Below, in pieces: positions 43,319 through 51,594 of a stretch of 64,000 nt of DNA (positions are counted from its first letter, which is position 1; each line of letters starts with the position of its first letter). The DNA lies in contig MKTJ01000057.1 in the NCBI GenBank assembly GCA_001898225.1, forward strand, positions 31,211 to 95,210. Direction: 5' to 3'. The notes beneath the pieces are model-generated. The model worked only from the letters and a program-made list of their open reading frames with translations. It did no database searches and was not told the origin of the DNA. The DNA comes from Chloroflexi bacterium 54-19. Lineage in GTDB: Bacteria; Chloroflexota; Chloroflexia; Chloroheliales; Chloroheliaceae. Position numbers and translations under genes: made by a program.

Positions 43319-43993
43319 TTATTGACCTCTTTGGCGGGCTTTTTTCGCCAGGAAAGCCTTGCGCTGGCGTTCGATTACCCACCCTTCCAGCTCGAAAATC
43401 GGGCCGACCTTCAGGGCGTTAATATAGACCTCGGAGATTTTCTCGACCACCTCACATACGTGCAGGGCTTCGGCCAGGTCGTCTCCCAGGCCGATAACAC
43501 CGTGGTTTGCCATCAGGGCAGCCTGCACATCTGTGAGGGCCCCGACCAGGTTCTGGGCCAGTTCGGGCGAACCGGGAAAACCGTATTCGGCCACCCTGAC
43601 AGGGCCGCCCGTCACGTACATCAATTCGTCAATAAAGACCGGGATAGCGGTGCGGGTGACGGCCAGGGCGCAGGCGAAAGTGCTGTGGGTATGCACGACG
43701 CCCCGGCAATCGGGCCGGGCCTGGTAGGTGGCGGTGTGAATGGCAAGTTCGCTGGAAGGGCGCGGACTGCCTTCCAGCACCTGTCCCTGCCAATCCACAA
43801 AGCAGAGGTCCTCGGCGGTCAGCTTGCCATAGTTTTTCCCGCTCGGCGTAATCAGGAGGCCCCGGTTATCAGGCAGGCGGGCGCTGACATTCCCGGCCAC
43901 CCCGTAGGCAAGACCCTTGGTTATCATCTCACGGGCGGTCTGGACGACCTGTTCCGCGATTGGGCGGTACTGTTCGAGTAAAGTCTTTTCCAT
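43319..43993 (-). CDS. Class II aldolase/adducin family protein
   Basis: The 224-residue enzyme has the fuculose-phosphate-aldolase type motifs: GNVSARLPDNRGLLITPSG near the start (substrate phosphate), VVHTHSTFACALA with the zinc ligands HTH and a further ligand in ANHGVIGLGDDLAEAL. Members cleave sugar phosphates to DHAP and an aldehyde. It sits between the FGGY kinase and the SDR and ALDH genes, which suggests a kinase-aldolase-dehydrogenase series. The sugar is not identified. Confidence 0.9.
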   Translation of the reverse strand: MEKTLLEQYRPIAEQVVQTAREMITKGLAYGVAGNVSARLPDNRGLLITPSGKNYGKLTAEDLCFVDWQGQVLEGSPRPSSELAIHTATYQARPDCRGVVHTHSTFACALAVTRTAIPVFIDELMYVTGGPVRVAEYGFPGSPELAQNLVGALTDVQAALMANHGVIGLGDDLAEALHVCEVVEKISEVYINALKVGPIFELEGWVIERQRKAFLAKKARQRGQ

Positions 43994-44033
43994 GTTTCCT
44001 TATTTTGTGCGTTATATATGATTATATATCTGA

Positions 44034-45503
44034 TTAATTGAAATAATCCTGGGTCAAATCCAGCCCGGCTAAACCCTTATAAGCTTCCAACCAGCGCCGG
44101 TAATATTGTTCGAGATTGGGCACGTTTTGCGGTACGAACTCTGACCCGGTTCGCGTCATGCTTTCTGCCGCCTCTTGTAACCCGGTGTACAAATTTTTTC
44201 CGGTAGCGGCGCAGATGGCCGCGCCCAATCCGCTTACCTCCGGTTGGGCGCTCACCGTGATGGTCCGCCCCAGCACGTCAGCAACCAGTTGCGGCCAGTA
44301 GCCCTGCGAAGCGCCCCCGCCCATCACCAGGGGTGTTTCCAGTGGGAGGACGCGCCCCAGCACCCGTTCGAGTTGTTCCAGGTTGGCCCTGACCGCGAAG
44401 GCGGCACTTTCCAGGGCCGCTCGGAGGACTGTCAAAGGTTCGTACTCGGCGAACGGTAACGGGAAAAACATCCCGCCCCAGGGAAGCACCGAACCCCGCC
44501 GCGAGTCCATGATGCTGGAACCGATACAGAAAGGCAGCCCGGTAAATGCATTCCCACTGTCGGCCAACCCCTGATTTAGCTTTACATAATCCAGATCAGG
44601 GGCAACCAGACTTTTGAGACGGGCAAAACTGAGGCCGGTAAACATGGCGTTACTTTCCAGCACCCAGCGATTTTCGAGCAGAAACGGCCCGGTGATGGTG
44701 CGGCGCTCGGTATCAAAAACAGGACTTTCCAGGCAGAGTTGTAAGGGTGCGGAAGTCCCGGCCACCAGGGCCATTTCGCCCGGCGTGACTACGCCACAGC
44801 CGAGCGTCCCACATTGAGTATCGGCTCCCCCGGACACTACCGGCAGACCGGGCCGCAACCCAAATTCACGGGCGATTTCTTCGCTCAACTCACCCAGGAT
44901 GGTCCCGGCCCTTCGCAGGGGTGGCAAGTGGCGGCTTTCTAACCCGAAAGCCCCGATAGCTTCCGGCGACCACCGTCCTTCTTCGATATTGAAAAGACAA
45001 CTTTCGGCGGCCTGGGTCGGCTCAATTGCGTTTTGCCCGCCCAACCGGTAGAGAATCCAGTCGCTAACCGGTAAAAAAAAGTGGATAGAGAGGTCGGCGG
45101 CCAGGCGTGGGGCGGTATGGACCGTGCCGGGCCAGCGCCCTACTTTCTCATATAGACGGTCGGCGGTGGCTTCGTCCAGGGGCGACCGGGTCGAACGGTC
45201 GAGATTAGGCCAGCCGATAATCTCCCTGCCCTCTTTATCAAACCCAACAAAACCCTGGCGCTGGCTGGTCGCGCTGAGGGCGACCACCTGGGCCGGGTCT
45301 ACCTGGGCCAGGGCCGCCCGGCTTAGCCTGACCAGGGTTGTCCACCAGCCTGCCGGGTCAAAGACGTTCCGGCCACCCGGCGCGGTCTGATAGCGCCAGG
45401 GGGCGGCCTGTTTTACCACTAATTTACCCCGGCTATCGAAGATGAGGCAGCGGGCGCTCCCGGTCCCGGCGTCAAAGACCAGCAAAAGCGGTTCTTTTTT
45501 CAA
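44034..45503 (-). CDS. FGGY-family carbohydrate kinase
   Basis: This 489-residue sugar kinase has the N-terminal LLVFDAGTGSARCLIFDSRGKLV phosphate loop, the GGADTQCGTLGCGVVTPGEMALVAGTSA core and the C-terminal MGGGASQGYWPQLVADVLGRTI. Xylulokinase, L-fuculokinase and erythritol kinase belong here. It overlaps the 2-hydroxyacid dehydrogenase gene by 4 nt and is followed by the aldolase. It would phosphorylate the sugar or polyol that the aldolase then cleaves. Confidence 0.92.
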   Translation of the reverse strand: MKKEPLLLVFDAGTGSARCLIFDSRGKLVVKQAAPWRYQTAPGGRNVFDPAGWWTTLVRLSRAALAQVDPAQVVALSATSQRQGFVGFDKEGREIIGWPNLDRSTRSPLDEATADRLYEKVGRWPGTVHTAPRLAADLSIHFFLPVSDWILYRLGGQNAIEPTQAAESCLFNIEEGRWSPEAIGAFGLESRHLPPLRRAGTILGELSEEIAREFGLRPGLPVVSGGADTQCGTLGCGVVTPGEMALVAGTSAPLQLCLESPVFDTERRTITGPFLLENRWVLESNAMFTGLSFARLKSLVAPDLDYVKLNQGLADSGNAFTGLPFCIGSSIMDSRRGSVLPWGGMFFPLPFAEYEPLTVLRAALESAAFAVRANLEQLERVLGRVLPLETPLVMGGGASQGYWPQLVADVLGRTITVSAQPEVSGLGAAICAATGKNLYTGLQEAAESMTRTGSEFVPQNVPNLEQYYRRWLEAYKGLAGLDLTQDYFN

Positions 45504-46549
45504 GCCTGAATCTCCACTTTTACCCGGCGCAGTGGCTCTTGCCCTTTTACGAACCGCAAAACATCCTCGACAATCATTTCGGCGGCCCGGCGACCCATGT
45601 CACTCGAATACCCGGCGATATGAGGGGTCACCAGGACATTGGGCAGCTTCAAAATTGGATTGTCGGGCGAAACGGGCTCCTCCTGCAAGACATCGAGACC
45701 GGCCCCGCCCAGGCGGCCAGAAGCAAGCGCTTCCGCTAAAGCGTCTTCGTCAAGGAGGGCCCCACGGGCCGTATTGACCAGGATTGCGCCCGGTTTTATC
45801 TTTTCGAACTCGGCTTTTCCAAGTAAGGGGCTACCGTCCGGGTTGGGCCGGGCGTGTAAGGTCAGGTAGTCCGATTGGGCCAGCAGTTCTTCGAGCGAAA
45901 CCGGGGTGGCCCCGCTTGCCGCGATAACTTCGGCGGGAAGATAGGGGTCGTGGGCCAGTATGCGCATATCGAAGCCTGTGGCCCGCCGGATAACCCGCCG
46001 CCCGATGTCACCCGCCCCGATAACGCCGAGGGTCCGCCCGCCCAGTTCGGGACCGAGTAGCCGAGTTTTCTGGTAAGTGTTGTCGTACCAGGCCCCGTTA
46101 CGGACGAGTTTGGCCCCCGGCACCAAGCGCCGTCCTACGGCCAGCAGCAGGGCAAAGGTGAAATCGGCTACGGCGTCGGCGTTGCGGCCTGGGGCGAAAA
46201 CAACCGGAATCCCTCTTTCGGTGGCGGCGGCGACATCGATGTTGACCGGCCCGCTCCGGCCTACCCCGATGAGTTTGAGGTCGGGCGCGTTTGCCAGCAT
46301 GGCCTGGCTGACCGGACCCAGGTGGACCAGCAGAATGTCGGTGCCGGGCATTTCGGAAATAAGTTGTCCGGGCCGCCCGGCAAATTCGGCGATAGGAGGT
46401 TCGTCGCTCAGCCCGGCCTTACCGCCCCGGTCGAGCGTAACAGTCTGCAAATCCAGACCAAATTCGGCGGCTTTCCCGGTTAAAAGTTCGTGCATCAGCC
46501 GGGCGGTATCGGTGTTATCCAGAACGGTCAGGATACGATAGGGCATCAA
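45500..46549 (-). CDS. D-2-hydroxyacid dehydrogenase (phosphoglycerate-dehydrogenase-like)
   Basis: The chain of 349 residues has the NAD-binding GVIGAGDIGRRVI, the catalytic Arg in LVNTARGALLDEDAL, a Glu in QEEPVSPDNP and the His in VTPHIAGYSSDMG. It reduces 2-oxoacids or oxidises 2-hydroxyacids with D stereochemistry. It lies between the phosphorylase-like and kinase genes in one strand-run. A second member of the family is encoded on the opposite strand at 56723. Substrate unknown. Confidence 0.92.
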   Translation of the reverse strand: MMPYRILTVLDNTDTARLMHELLTGKAAEFGLDLQTVTLDRGGKAGLSDEPPIAEFAGRPGQLISEMPGTDILLVHLGPVSQAMLANAPDLKLIGVGRSGPVNIDVAAATERGIPVVFAPGRNADAVADFTFALLLAVGRRLVPGAKLVRNGAWYDNTYQKTRLLGPELGGRTLGVIGAGDIGRRVIRRATGFDMRILAHDPYLPAEVIAASGATPVSLEELLAQSDYLTLHARPNPDGSPLLGKAEFEKIKPGAILVNTARGALLDEDALAEALASGRLGGAGLDVLQEEPVSPDNPILKLPNVLVTPHIAGYSSDMGRRAAEMIVEDVLRFVKGQEPLRRVKVEIQA

Positions 46550-46576
46550 AGGACTTTCGTTTTAGCTTAAATTAGC

Positions 46577-47458
46577 TTAGCTTAATTCTTCTTCGGCGTA
46601 AGGCATCATAATGGGCCGGGTCCGTTCCTGGCAGGCGCAGGGTTCGTCCACCCGCCAGTTTAGCATGGTATTCAGAATAACTTTAGCCACGCCGGGGGCG
46701 GCCTTTTTGTAGTTCTGGTACATCTTCTGGCGAGTTTCAGGGTCGGCTACATATCCCGCAGGGTTTACTACCAGGTATATCCCGGCATAACAGGCCCCGA
46801 TTTCGCGGGCGAAGTTTATCTCAGGGACGGTACTCTGGGCCACTAAATCAGCCCCGGCCTGCCGCATAAAGGCCACGTGGGCCGGACTTTCGATATAGGG
46901 GCCGGTGCTGCACCCCATAATCCCGGTATGCTGGACCCGCCGGAATTCCCGTTCGGCCCGGTCAATCAGGATTTTCCGCCCGGTCGGGCAGTACGGCTCG
47001 ACCATCGAAACCGAGTTGGGCCAGCGTTCGTCCAGGCTGCTCGGTCGCTGCTGGGTAAAATCGAGATAGTCGTCAGCCACGACAATATCGCCGCCCTGCA
47101 ACATCTTGTTGATACCACCGACCCCGGCGTTCCCGGCAATCTTGCGGACCCCGGCCTGTTTCAGGACCCAGAAGACCTGGAGGGGGCCCTGGCTGGTAGC
47201 CCAGTTAAAACCCTTGCGCCAGCCGTGCATCCGTACTGCCAGGGCCCGGTGAGTTTGGCCGTCGGCGGTGTATGCGGCATCGAACTCAAGCAGTTTGAAA
47301 GCCGTGGTTACGCCATAAGGAGTCTCGAAAAATAGCTCCGGCTCTACGACCCTGACCCCCGGCACCTGGGCGTCTTCAGGCAACCGGCAGTTCGAGGTGG
47401 CCGACCCGCCCACGATGGCGTAATCGGCGGCTGGAATTGTATTGGTAAGTTGCGTCAT
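46577..47458 (-). CDS. Divergent nucleoside phosphorylase (MTA phosphorylase/PNP-like)
   Basis: The 293-residue protein is related to the MTAP/PNP trimeric phosphorylases: YAIVGGSATSNCRLPED at the phosphate-binding start, GNAGVGGINKMLQGGDIVVADDYLDFT and TGIMGCSTGPYIESPAHVAFMRQAGADLVAQSTVPEINFARE (about 178-218) as nucleoside-binding region. The region that normally reads as an HxxxP/INYRAN motif is changed (VRMHGWRKGFNWATSQGPL), so the substrate may not be methylthioadenosine. It lies in the operon between the lactonase and the 2-hydroxyacid dehydrogenase. Confidence 0.82.
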   Translation of the reverse strand: MTQLTNTIPAADYAIVGGSATSNCRLPEDAQVPGVRVVEPELFFETPYGVTTAFKLLEFDAAYTADGQTHRALAVRMHGWRKGFNWATSQGPLQVFWVLKQAGVRKIAGNAGVGGINKMLQGGDIVVADDYLDFTQQRPSSLDERWPNSVSMVEPYCPTGRKILIDRAEREFRRVQHTGIMGCSTGPYIESPAHVAFMRQAGADLVAQSTVPEINFAREIGACYAGIYLVVNPAGYVADPETRQKMYQNYKKAAPGVAKVILNTMLNWRVDEPCACQERTRPIMMPYAEEELS

Positions 47459-47467
47459 CGAAACTCG

Positions 47468-48310
47468 TTATTCTCCTGTTAGTCGAAGACCGGGTGTGGC
47501 AATTTCTCGCCGGTAAACTATTCCCTGGGGACCTTCGGTTACAAATAAATGGCGATGGTCCGGCCCGCCAAAGGCCAGGTTGGTCGGCCCCTGGCCCGGC
47601 AAGGGTAGTTTCTCCACCACCACGCCATCATTTCCCACCACCCAGATGTGACCGCTCCCGAAGACCGCCACGTAAAGCCGTCCCACCGTATCGAGGGCCA
47701 TGCCGTCCGGTTTGGGGTCGAGCCGGGCGAAAATTTCACGCGGGCCTAGCTGTCCCGGAGCCACTACGTTGTACCGCAGGATATGCCCGGTCCGGGTTTC
47801 GGCCACGTAGAGCGTTTGGCCGGTAGCGTCAAGGGCCAGCCCGTTGCTATAGGCGATACCCTCGTCCAGTAGAACAGGTTCCCCGTCCGGGCGCAGGTAA
47901 AAGAGGCGTCCGATAGAGCGGGGGTCGCTGACCGGGGGCGGGTCGGTAAAATAGAGACCGCCCTGCCGGTCGAAGCAGAGGTCGTTAGGGGCCTGGAATT
48001 TCTGCCCCTGGTAGCCGCCACAGACTTCCCGCACAAGACCGGTAGGCTCTATCGCCAGGATAGAATTCAACCCGCTATCGGCCACGTAAAGGTCGCCGCT
48101 GCCGGGCCGGAAGGCGCTACCGTTGGGTGCGCCCCCGGTGGTGGCGAAATGCTCGACCCGGCCATCCGGGTTTACCCGCGAGAGGTAGCCCCCGCGAAGG
48201 TTGACCAGGTAGAGCCGGCCTATCCGGTCAAAAGCAGGGCCTTCGGGGAACTCAAAACCTCTCGCGAAAATGGTAAACCCGGTCGGGTGTATTTCTGGTT
48301 GCGTTTCCAC
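47468..48310 (-). CDS. SMP-30/gluconolactonase-like (six-bladed propeller)
   Basis: The protein has the SMP-30 pattern EFPEGPAFDRIGRLYLVN (metal ligand Glu), APNDLCFDRQGGLYFTDP (Asn) and YSNGLALDATGQTLYVAET (Asn and Asp), the calcium or zinc-binding residues of lactonases such as gluconolactonase. It hydrolyses a sugar lactone. I chose GTG at 48310, one base after the stop of the VOC gene; a longer frame from 48430 would overlap that gene and has no family pattern there. It fits a sugar dehydrogenase-lactonase step. Confidence 0.85.
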   Translation of the reverse strand: METQPEIHPTGFTIFARGFEFPEGPAFDRIGRLYLVNLRGGYLSRVNPDGRVEHFATTGGAPNGSAFRPGSGDLYVADSGLNSILAIEPTGLVREVCGGYQGQKFQAPNDLCFDRQGGLYFTDPPPVSDPRSIGRLFYLRPDGEPVLLDEGIAYSNGLALDATGQTLYVAETRTGHILRYNVVAPGQLGPREIFARLDPKPDGMALDTVGRLYVAVFGSGHIWVVGNDGVVVEKLPLPGQGPTNLAFGGPDHRHLFVTEGPQGIVYRREIATPGLRLTGE

Positions 48311-48311
48311 C

Positions 48312-48863
48312 CTAACTGACGGCGGCTCGTTCGGCTTGCAACTCGGCAATCGCCCGGCGGATATGCGCGTCCTCGATGTGATGCGCGCCTTCGGCTTCCC
48401 GCAAATCCTGGGCCCGTTTAATAATGACACCCTGCGGAATATCTTCCGGCGGTGGGGTAATCCAGGTCAGGAATTCCAGGGTGATGCCGTTAGGGTCGGG
48501 GAAATAGATTGAGCGTTCGTAGCCCCGGTCAATCGGCCCGCGATACTTAATACCGTTGGCGGGGAGATATTCGAGCGCTTCCTGGAAAACTTCGGGAGTT
48601 ACGTCAAAGGCGAGATGTTTCATATAGCCGACCCGACCACCCTCGGCCATTTTCGTGTTGGGTGGGTAGCCCGCCGCCGGACCAAAGAAAGCGATAAAAC
48701 AATTGCTCCCGGCGTCAAAAAAGATATGTTCCAGGCTGGGGTCATCCAGGTTGGGCTGGCGCAACACCATGGGCATGTGCATTATTTCGGTATAAAACTT
48801 GATTGTAGCCTCGGTATCACTGGCTACCAGCGCCGGGTGATTGATGCGTTGACTGAAAATCAT
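48312..48863 (-). CDS. VOC-family (glyoxalase/extradiol dioxygenase fold) protein
   Basis: The 183-residue protein has a VOC domain: INHPALVASDTEATIKFYTEIMHM at the start, MKHLAFDVTPEVFQEAL and YFPDPNGITLEFLTW at the end, with His/His/Glu metal ligands. The family includes extradiol ring-cleaving dioxygenases, glyoxalases and epimerases. It lies in the catabolic operon between an SDR and the SMP-30 gene. A ring-cleavage or isomerase role is possible, but not decided by sequence. Confidence 0.85.
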   Translation of the reverse strand: MIFSQRINHPALVASDTEATIKFYTEIMHMPMVLRQPNLDDPSLEHIFFDAGSNCFIAFFGPAAGYPPNTKMAEGGRVGYMKHLAFDVTPEVFQEALEYLPANGIKYRGPIDRGYERSIYFPDPNGITLEFLTWITPPPEDIPQGVIIKRAQDLREAEGAHHIEDAHIRRAIAELQAERAAVS

Positions 48864-48937
48864 TTCAAGCCTTCCTATCTAAATTTTCTCTCGAAATTCC
48901 TTCGAAGATTCGAAAACATAAATTTTTGAATAAAAAA

Positions 48938-49765
48938 TTACTTCTTTCTATCGGAGGGTAGGAGTGACCCACCCGCCCCTCCGTCAATGGTGATAATCGC
49001 CCCGGTGATGGCGCTCGCCAGGTCCGAAGCCAGGAAGGTTGCCAGGGCCGCCACTTCTTCCGGCTGGACGAACCGGCCCAGCGGAATATTATCGGCGGCG
49101 TAGCGGTGCAAGGCTTCCAGGGGTGGCAGGTTGTAGCGGGCGGCCACTTTCTCGCCGATACCGCCCGGCGCGAGCAACCGGGACTCACTCCAGACCAGCC
49201 CCGGCGCAATCGTGTTGACCGTAATACCACTGGTCGCCAGTTCTCGCGCCAGCCCCCGGCTGTAATTATTTACCGCCGCCTTACTGACCGCGATAGGCGA
49301 GACCCCGGCGGGAGCATCACCCGAAACCGACGAGATATTGATAATCCGGCCAAATTTTTGCTCGCGCATCACCGGGATAACCAGTTCGGAGGTGTTGATA
49401 GTGCTGTAAAGGTACTGCTCTATGTGGGCCTGCCAGCCTTCGGGGGTGGTCCCGGCGGCCCCGCGCGGCGCTTCCCCGGCATTGTTGACAAGGATGTCGA
49501 GCCGCCCAAAAGTCTTGACCGTGTTCTCAACCAGCGTGGCTAAATCGGCCCGGTTGCTAACATCGGCGGTTATGACGAAAATCCGCTCCCGGCCCGCCTC
49601 GTTCCCGGCAGCGAGTTCGGCGGCGGCGGTTTCCAGGCCGGGCAGGCTGCGGGCGCACAATGCCACGGCGGCCCCACTGGTATACATCTCCCCGGCGATA
49701 GCCCGGCCAATCCCCCGGCTGGCCCCTGTAACCAGGGCGACCCGCCCGGCAAGGGAAATTTGCAT
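48938..49765 (-). CDS. Short-chain dehydrogenase with missing catalytic Tyr
   Basis: An SDR of 275 residues with ALVTGASRGIGRAIAGEM and LVNNAGEAP and the Ser in ISSVSG, but the YxxxK motif reads IAVSK: the codon is ATC, so Ile replaces the catalytic Tyr while Lys is kept. It keeps the NAD-binding half and the IAPG pattern. It may be a poor or non-catalytic SDR or use another proton donor. It is part of the catabolic operon, upstream of the VOC gene. Confidence 0.88.
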   Translation of the reverse strand: MQISLAGRVALVTGASRGIGRAIAGEMYTSGAAVALCARSLPGLETAAAELAAGNEAGRERIFVITADVSNRADLATLVENTVKTFGRLDILVNNAGEAPRGAAGTTPEGWQAHIEQYLYSTINTSELVIPVMREQKFGRIINISSVSGDAPAGVSPIAVSKAAVNNYSRGLARELATSGITVNTIAPGLVWSESRLLAPGGIGEKVAARYNLPPLEALHRYAADNIPLGRFVQPEEVAALATFLASDLASAITGAIITIDGGAGGSLLPSDRKK

Positions 49766-49857
49766 CGGTTCTTTACTCCTTAATCAGTAGTCAGAAGCCA
49801 GAAAGGTTTGACAACCCTTAAAGTAGCGACTTTCGGCATCTCCGAAAGCAAGGGCAC

Positions 49858-51111
49858 CTAGCACTTTTTAACCGGCACTTCGACCTTGAGCCCGTTCAAA
49901 CGTTCGTAGCCGGTAGCCGTGACCACAATCTGGTCGCCGACGTGGACGCCCATTTTCAGGTCAGGTGTAGCTGCGCCCGGCTCCATACCCAGCACCATGC
50001 CTTCCTTTAAGACCTCTTTGCCGGGATAGTCGGGGATACCATAGGGTTTTTCCCAGCCGAGACACATGCCGTGGAAGAAGACTCCGGCGTAGAGGTCGAA
50101 CCCGGCCTTTTGAATCGGCTCGAACATAATCCGGCACAGTTCGGCTACGGGCAGGCCCGGTTTGATGGCCTCAACCCCGGCCCAATATGATTGGAGGCTG
50201 GCGTCAAAAAGACGGTCGTATGGGTCGGGCGCTTCCCCCAGGATGAGCGGGCGCTGGGCGTGGGAGTAGTAGCCGCTATAGCGCGGGCTGTACTCGGTAT
50301 CAATGACATCCCCTTTTTCGAGTTTCCGGCCCCGCGCAAAGGTCAGGCGAGTGGCCCGGTTGGGTTTCCCGGCGCCCCAAAGGAACATAATCGGGATTTC
50401 GCTGCCATACCGGACCAGCGTGTCGTGCATGGAGGCGACTACCTCGGCCTCGGTTACGCCGGGCCGGGCACATTCGTACATCGCTTCGGCGGCGTAGTCG
50501 CCAATCAGGGCGGCCCGGCGCAGAAATTCGATTTCCTCGGCGCTCTTAACATTGCGCTGGGTTTCCATCAGGTCGGTGGCGTTCTCGAAAGAAGCTTCCG
50601 GCAAAAGCTCCTGGATTTTGGAATAGGTGACGTAGGGAATATCCCCCTCGGCTTCAGTCCCTTCCAGCCCGACCACCCCCAGGCGGCCTTTGTGCAAACC
50701 CAACTCCTGGATTTCCTTCACGATGGATTTGGACCAGCTTGGCCGGGCGTAACGGGGCATCCGGCTGGAACGGTACTGGTGGACCCAACTGGTCCCGCTG
50801 GTCCATTCGGGGAGCATCATCATGGACCACAAAATGACGACCGGTTCGCCTTTTAAAGGAAAGACGCAGGTCGCCACCTCGCCGTTGCCGCCGACCTGGG
50901 TCAGGTAGCGTACGTTCGCCATTTTAGAATCCCACTTGCCGGTATCGCCCCAGACAATCAGGGCGTCCAGGCCCCGGTTTGCCATCTCGGCACGCACTTC
51001 CTGCCAGCGCCGGTCCCGTTCGGCCAGCGATAATTCCTGCTGGGGGAAATATTCCCGTTCGAGCGGTTGGCCCCACCAGCCACTTAAATTTTCTGTAAAA
51101 TTATCAGACAT
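49858..51111 (-). CDS. M24-fold (Xaa-Pro aminopeptidase/creatinase-like) hydrolase with altered metal site
   Basis: The N-terminal creatinase_N-like half (about 1-170) is followed by the pita-bread M24 domain (about 185-415). Usual metal ligands are changed: the first Asp is seen in VIDTEYSPRYSGYYSHAQR, where the second Asp (SDxxR) is replaced by SHAQR. HGMCLGWEKP keeps one His, MEPG keeps Glu, and the final RxED reads HVGD, so the last Glu is lost. Creatinase is a known metal-free member that cleaves a C-N bond, and this could be similar. It lies in the catabolic operon beside the CMD-like gene. Confidence 0.88.
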   Translation of the reverse strand: MSDNFTENLSGWWGQPLEREYFPQQELSLAERDRRWQEVRAEMANRGLDALIVWGDTGKWDSKMANVRYLTQVGGNGEVATCVFPLKGEPVVILWSMMMLPEWTSGTSWVHQYRSSRMPRYARPSWSKSIVKEIQELGLHKGRLGVVGLEGTEAEGDIPYVTYSKIQELLPEASFENATDLMETQRNVKSAEEIEFLRRAALIGDYAAEAMYECARPGVTEAEVVASMHDTLVRYGSEIPIMFLWGAGKPNRATRLTFARGRKLEKGDVIDTEYSPRYSGYYSHAQRPLILGEAPDPYDRLFDASLQSYWAGVEAIKPGLPVAELCRIMFEPIQKAGFDLYAGVFFHGMCLGWEKPYGIPDYPGKEVLKEGMVLGMEPGAATPDLKMGVHVGDQIVVTATGYERLNGLKVEVPVKKC

Positions 51112-51256
51112 AGATAAACCTTTTCTTTCTCAAGGCTCCCACCGGGTGCAAAAATCCGGGTGCCCTCTAAAGTGGCCCCAAAGTTTCGTTACTTAAACAG
51201 AGGATGACTTCGCTTGCCGCCGAAAGTTTTCCGGCTTTATCCGTTCAAGTCGCTTA

Positions 51257-51565
51257 TCATTCTCCGCGAAGGACGCCAGCCCCAAAGGATAGATTTTGCT
51301 GGCCGCCGACCGCGTAAAGGAGCATCAGGACTTCTTCAAGCTCGGCCTCGCTGGCCCCGGCATCCCTGGCGCGCTGGGCCAGCAACCTGACCCCGTCGAG
51401 CGCACCCTTTGAGACATCGAGGGCGAAAGCGATTAAAAGCTTGGTCTTAACGTCCAGTGCCCCCGGCTCGTACATCACTTTTTGACGCAGTTCGACCGTA
51501 GCGTGGTAGAACTCCGGGTTATTTTTTTCAAAGACCTGCAAAAAGGGTGGGATAGAGACAGCCAC
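51257..51565 (-). CDS. Carboxymuconolactone decarboxylase-family protein without Cys motif
   Basis: This is a small helical protein of 102 residues (DVKTKLLIAFALDVSKGALDGVRLLAQRARDAGASEAELEEVLMLLYAVGG) of the CMD/AhpD family. The CxxC of peroxidases such as AhpD reads KGALDGVR here, so it has no redox thiols and is closer to the decarboxylase branch or to a structural or oligomerising role. It is 29 nt upstream-adjacent to the permease gene in the operon. Confidence 0.85.
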   Translation of the reverse strand: MAVSIPPFLQVFEKNNPEFYHATVELRQKVMYEPGALDVKTKLLIAFALDVSKGALDGVRLLAQRARDAGASEAELEEVLMLLYAVGGQQNLSFGAGVLRGE

Positions 51566-51594
51566 TATTATCTCCTAAGAATTTTTGTTAAAAA

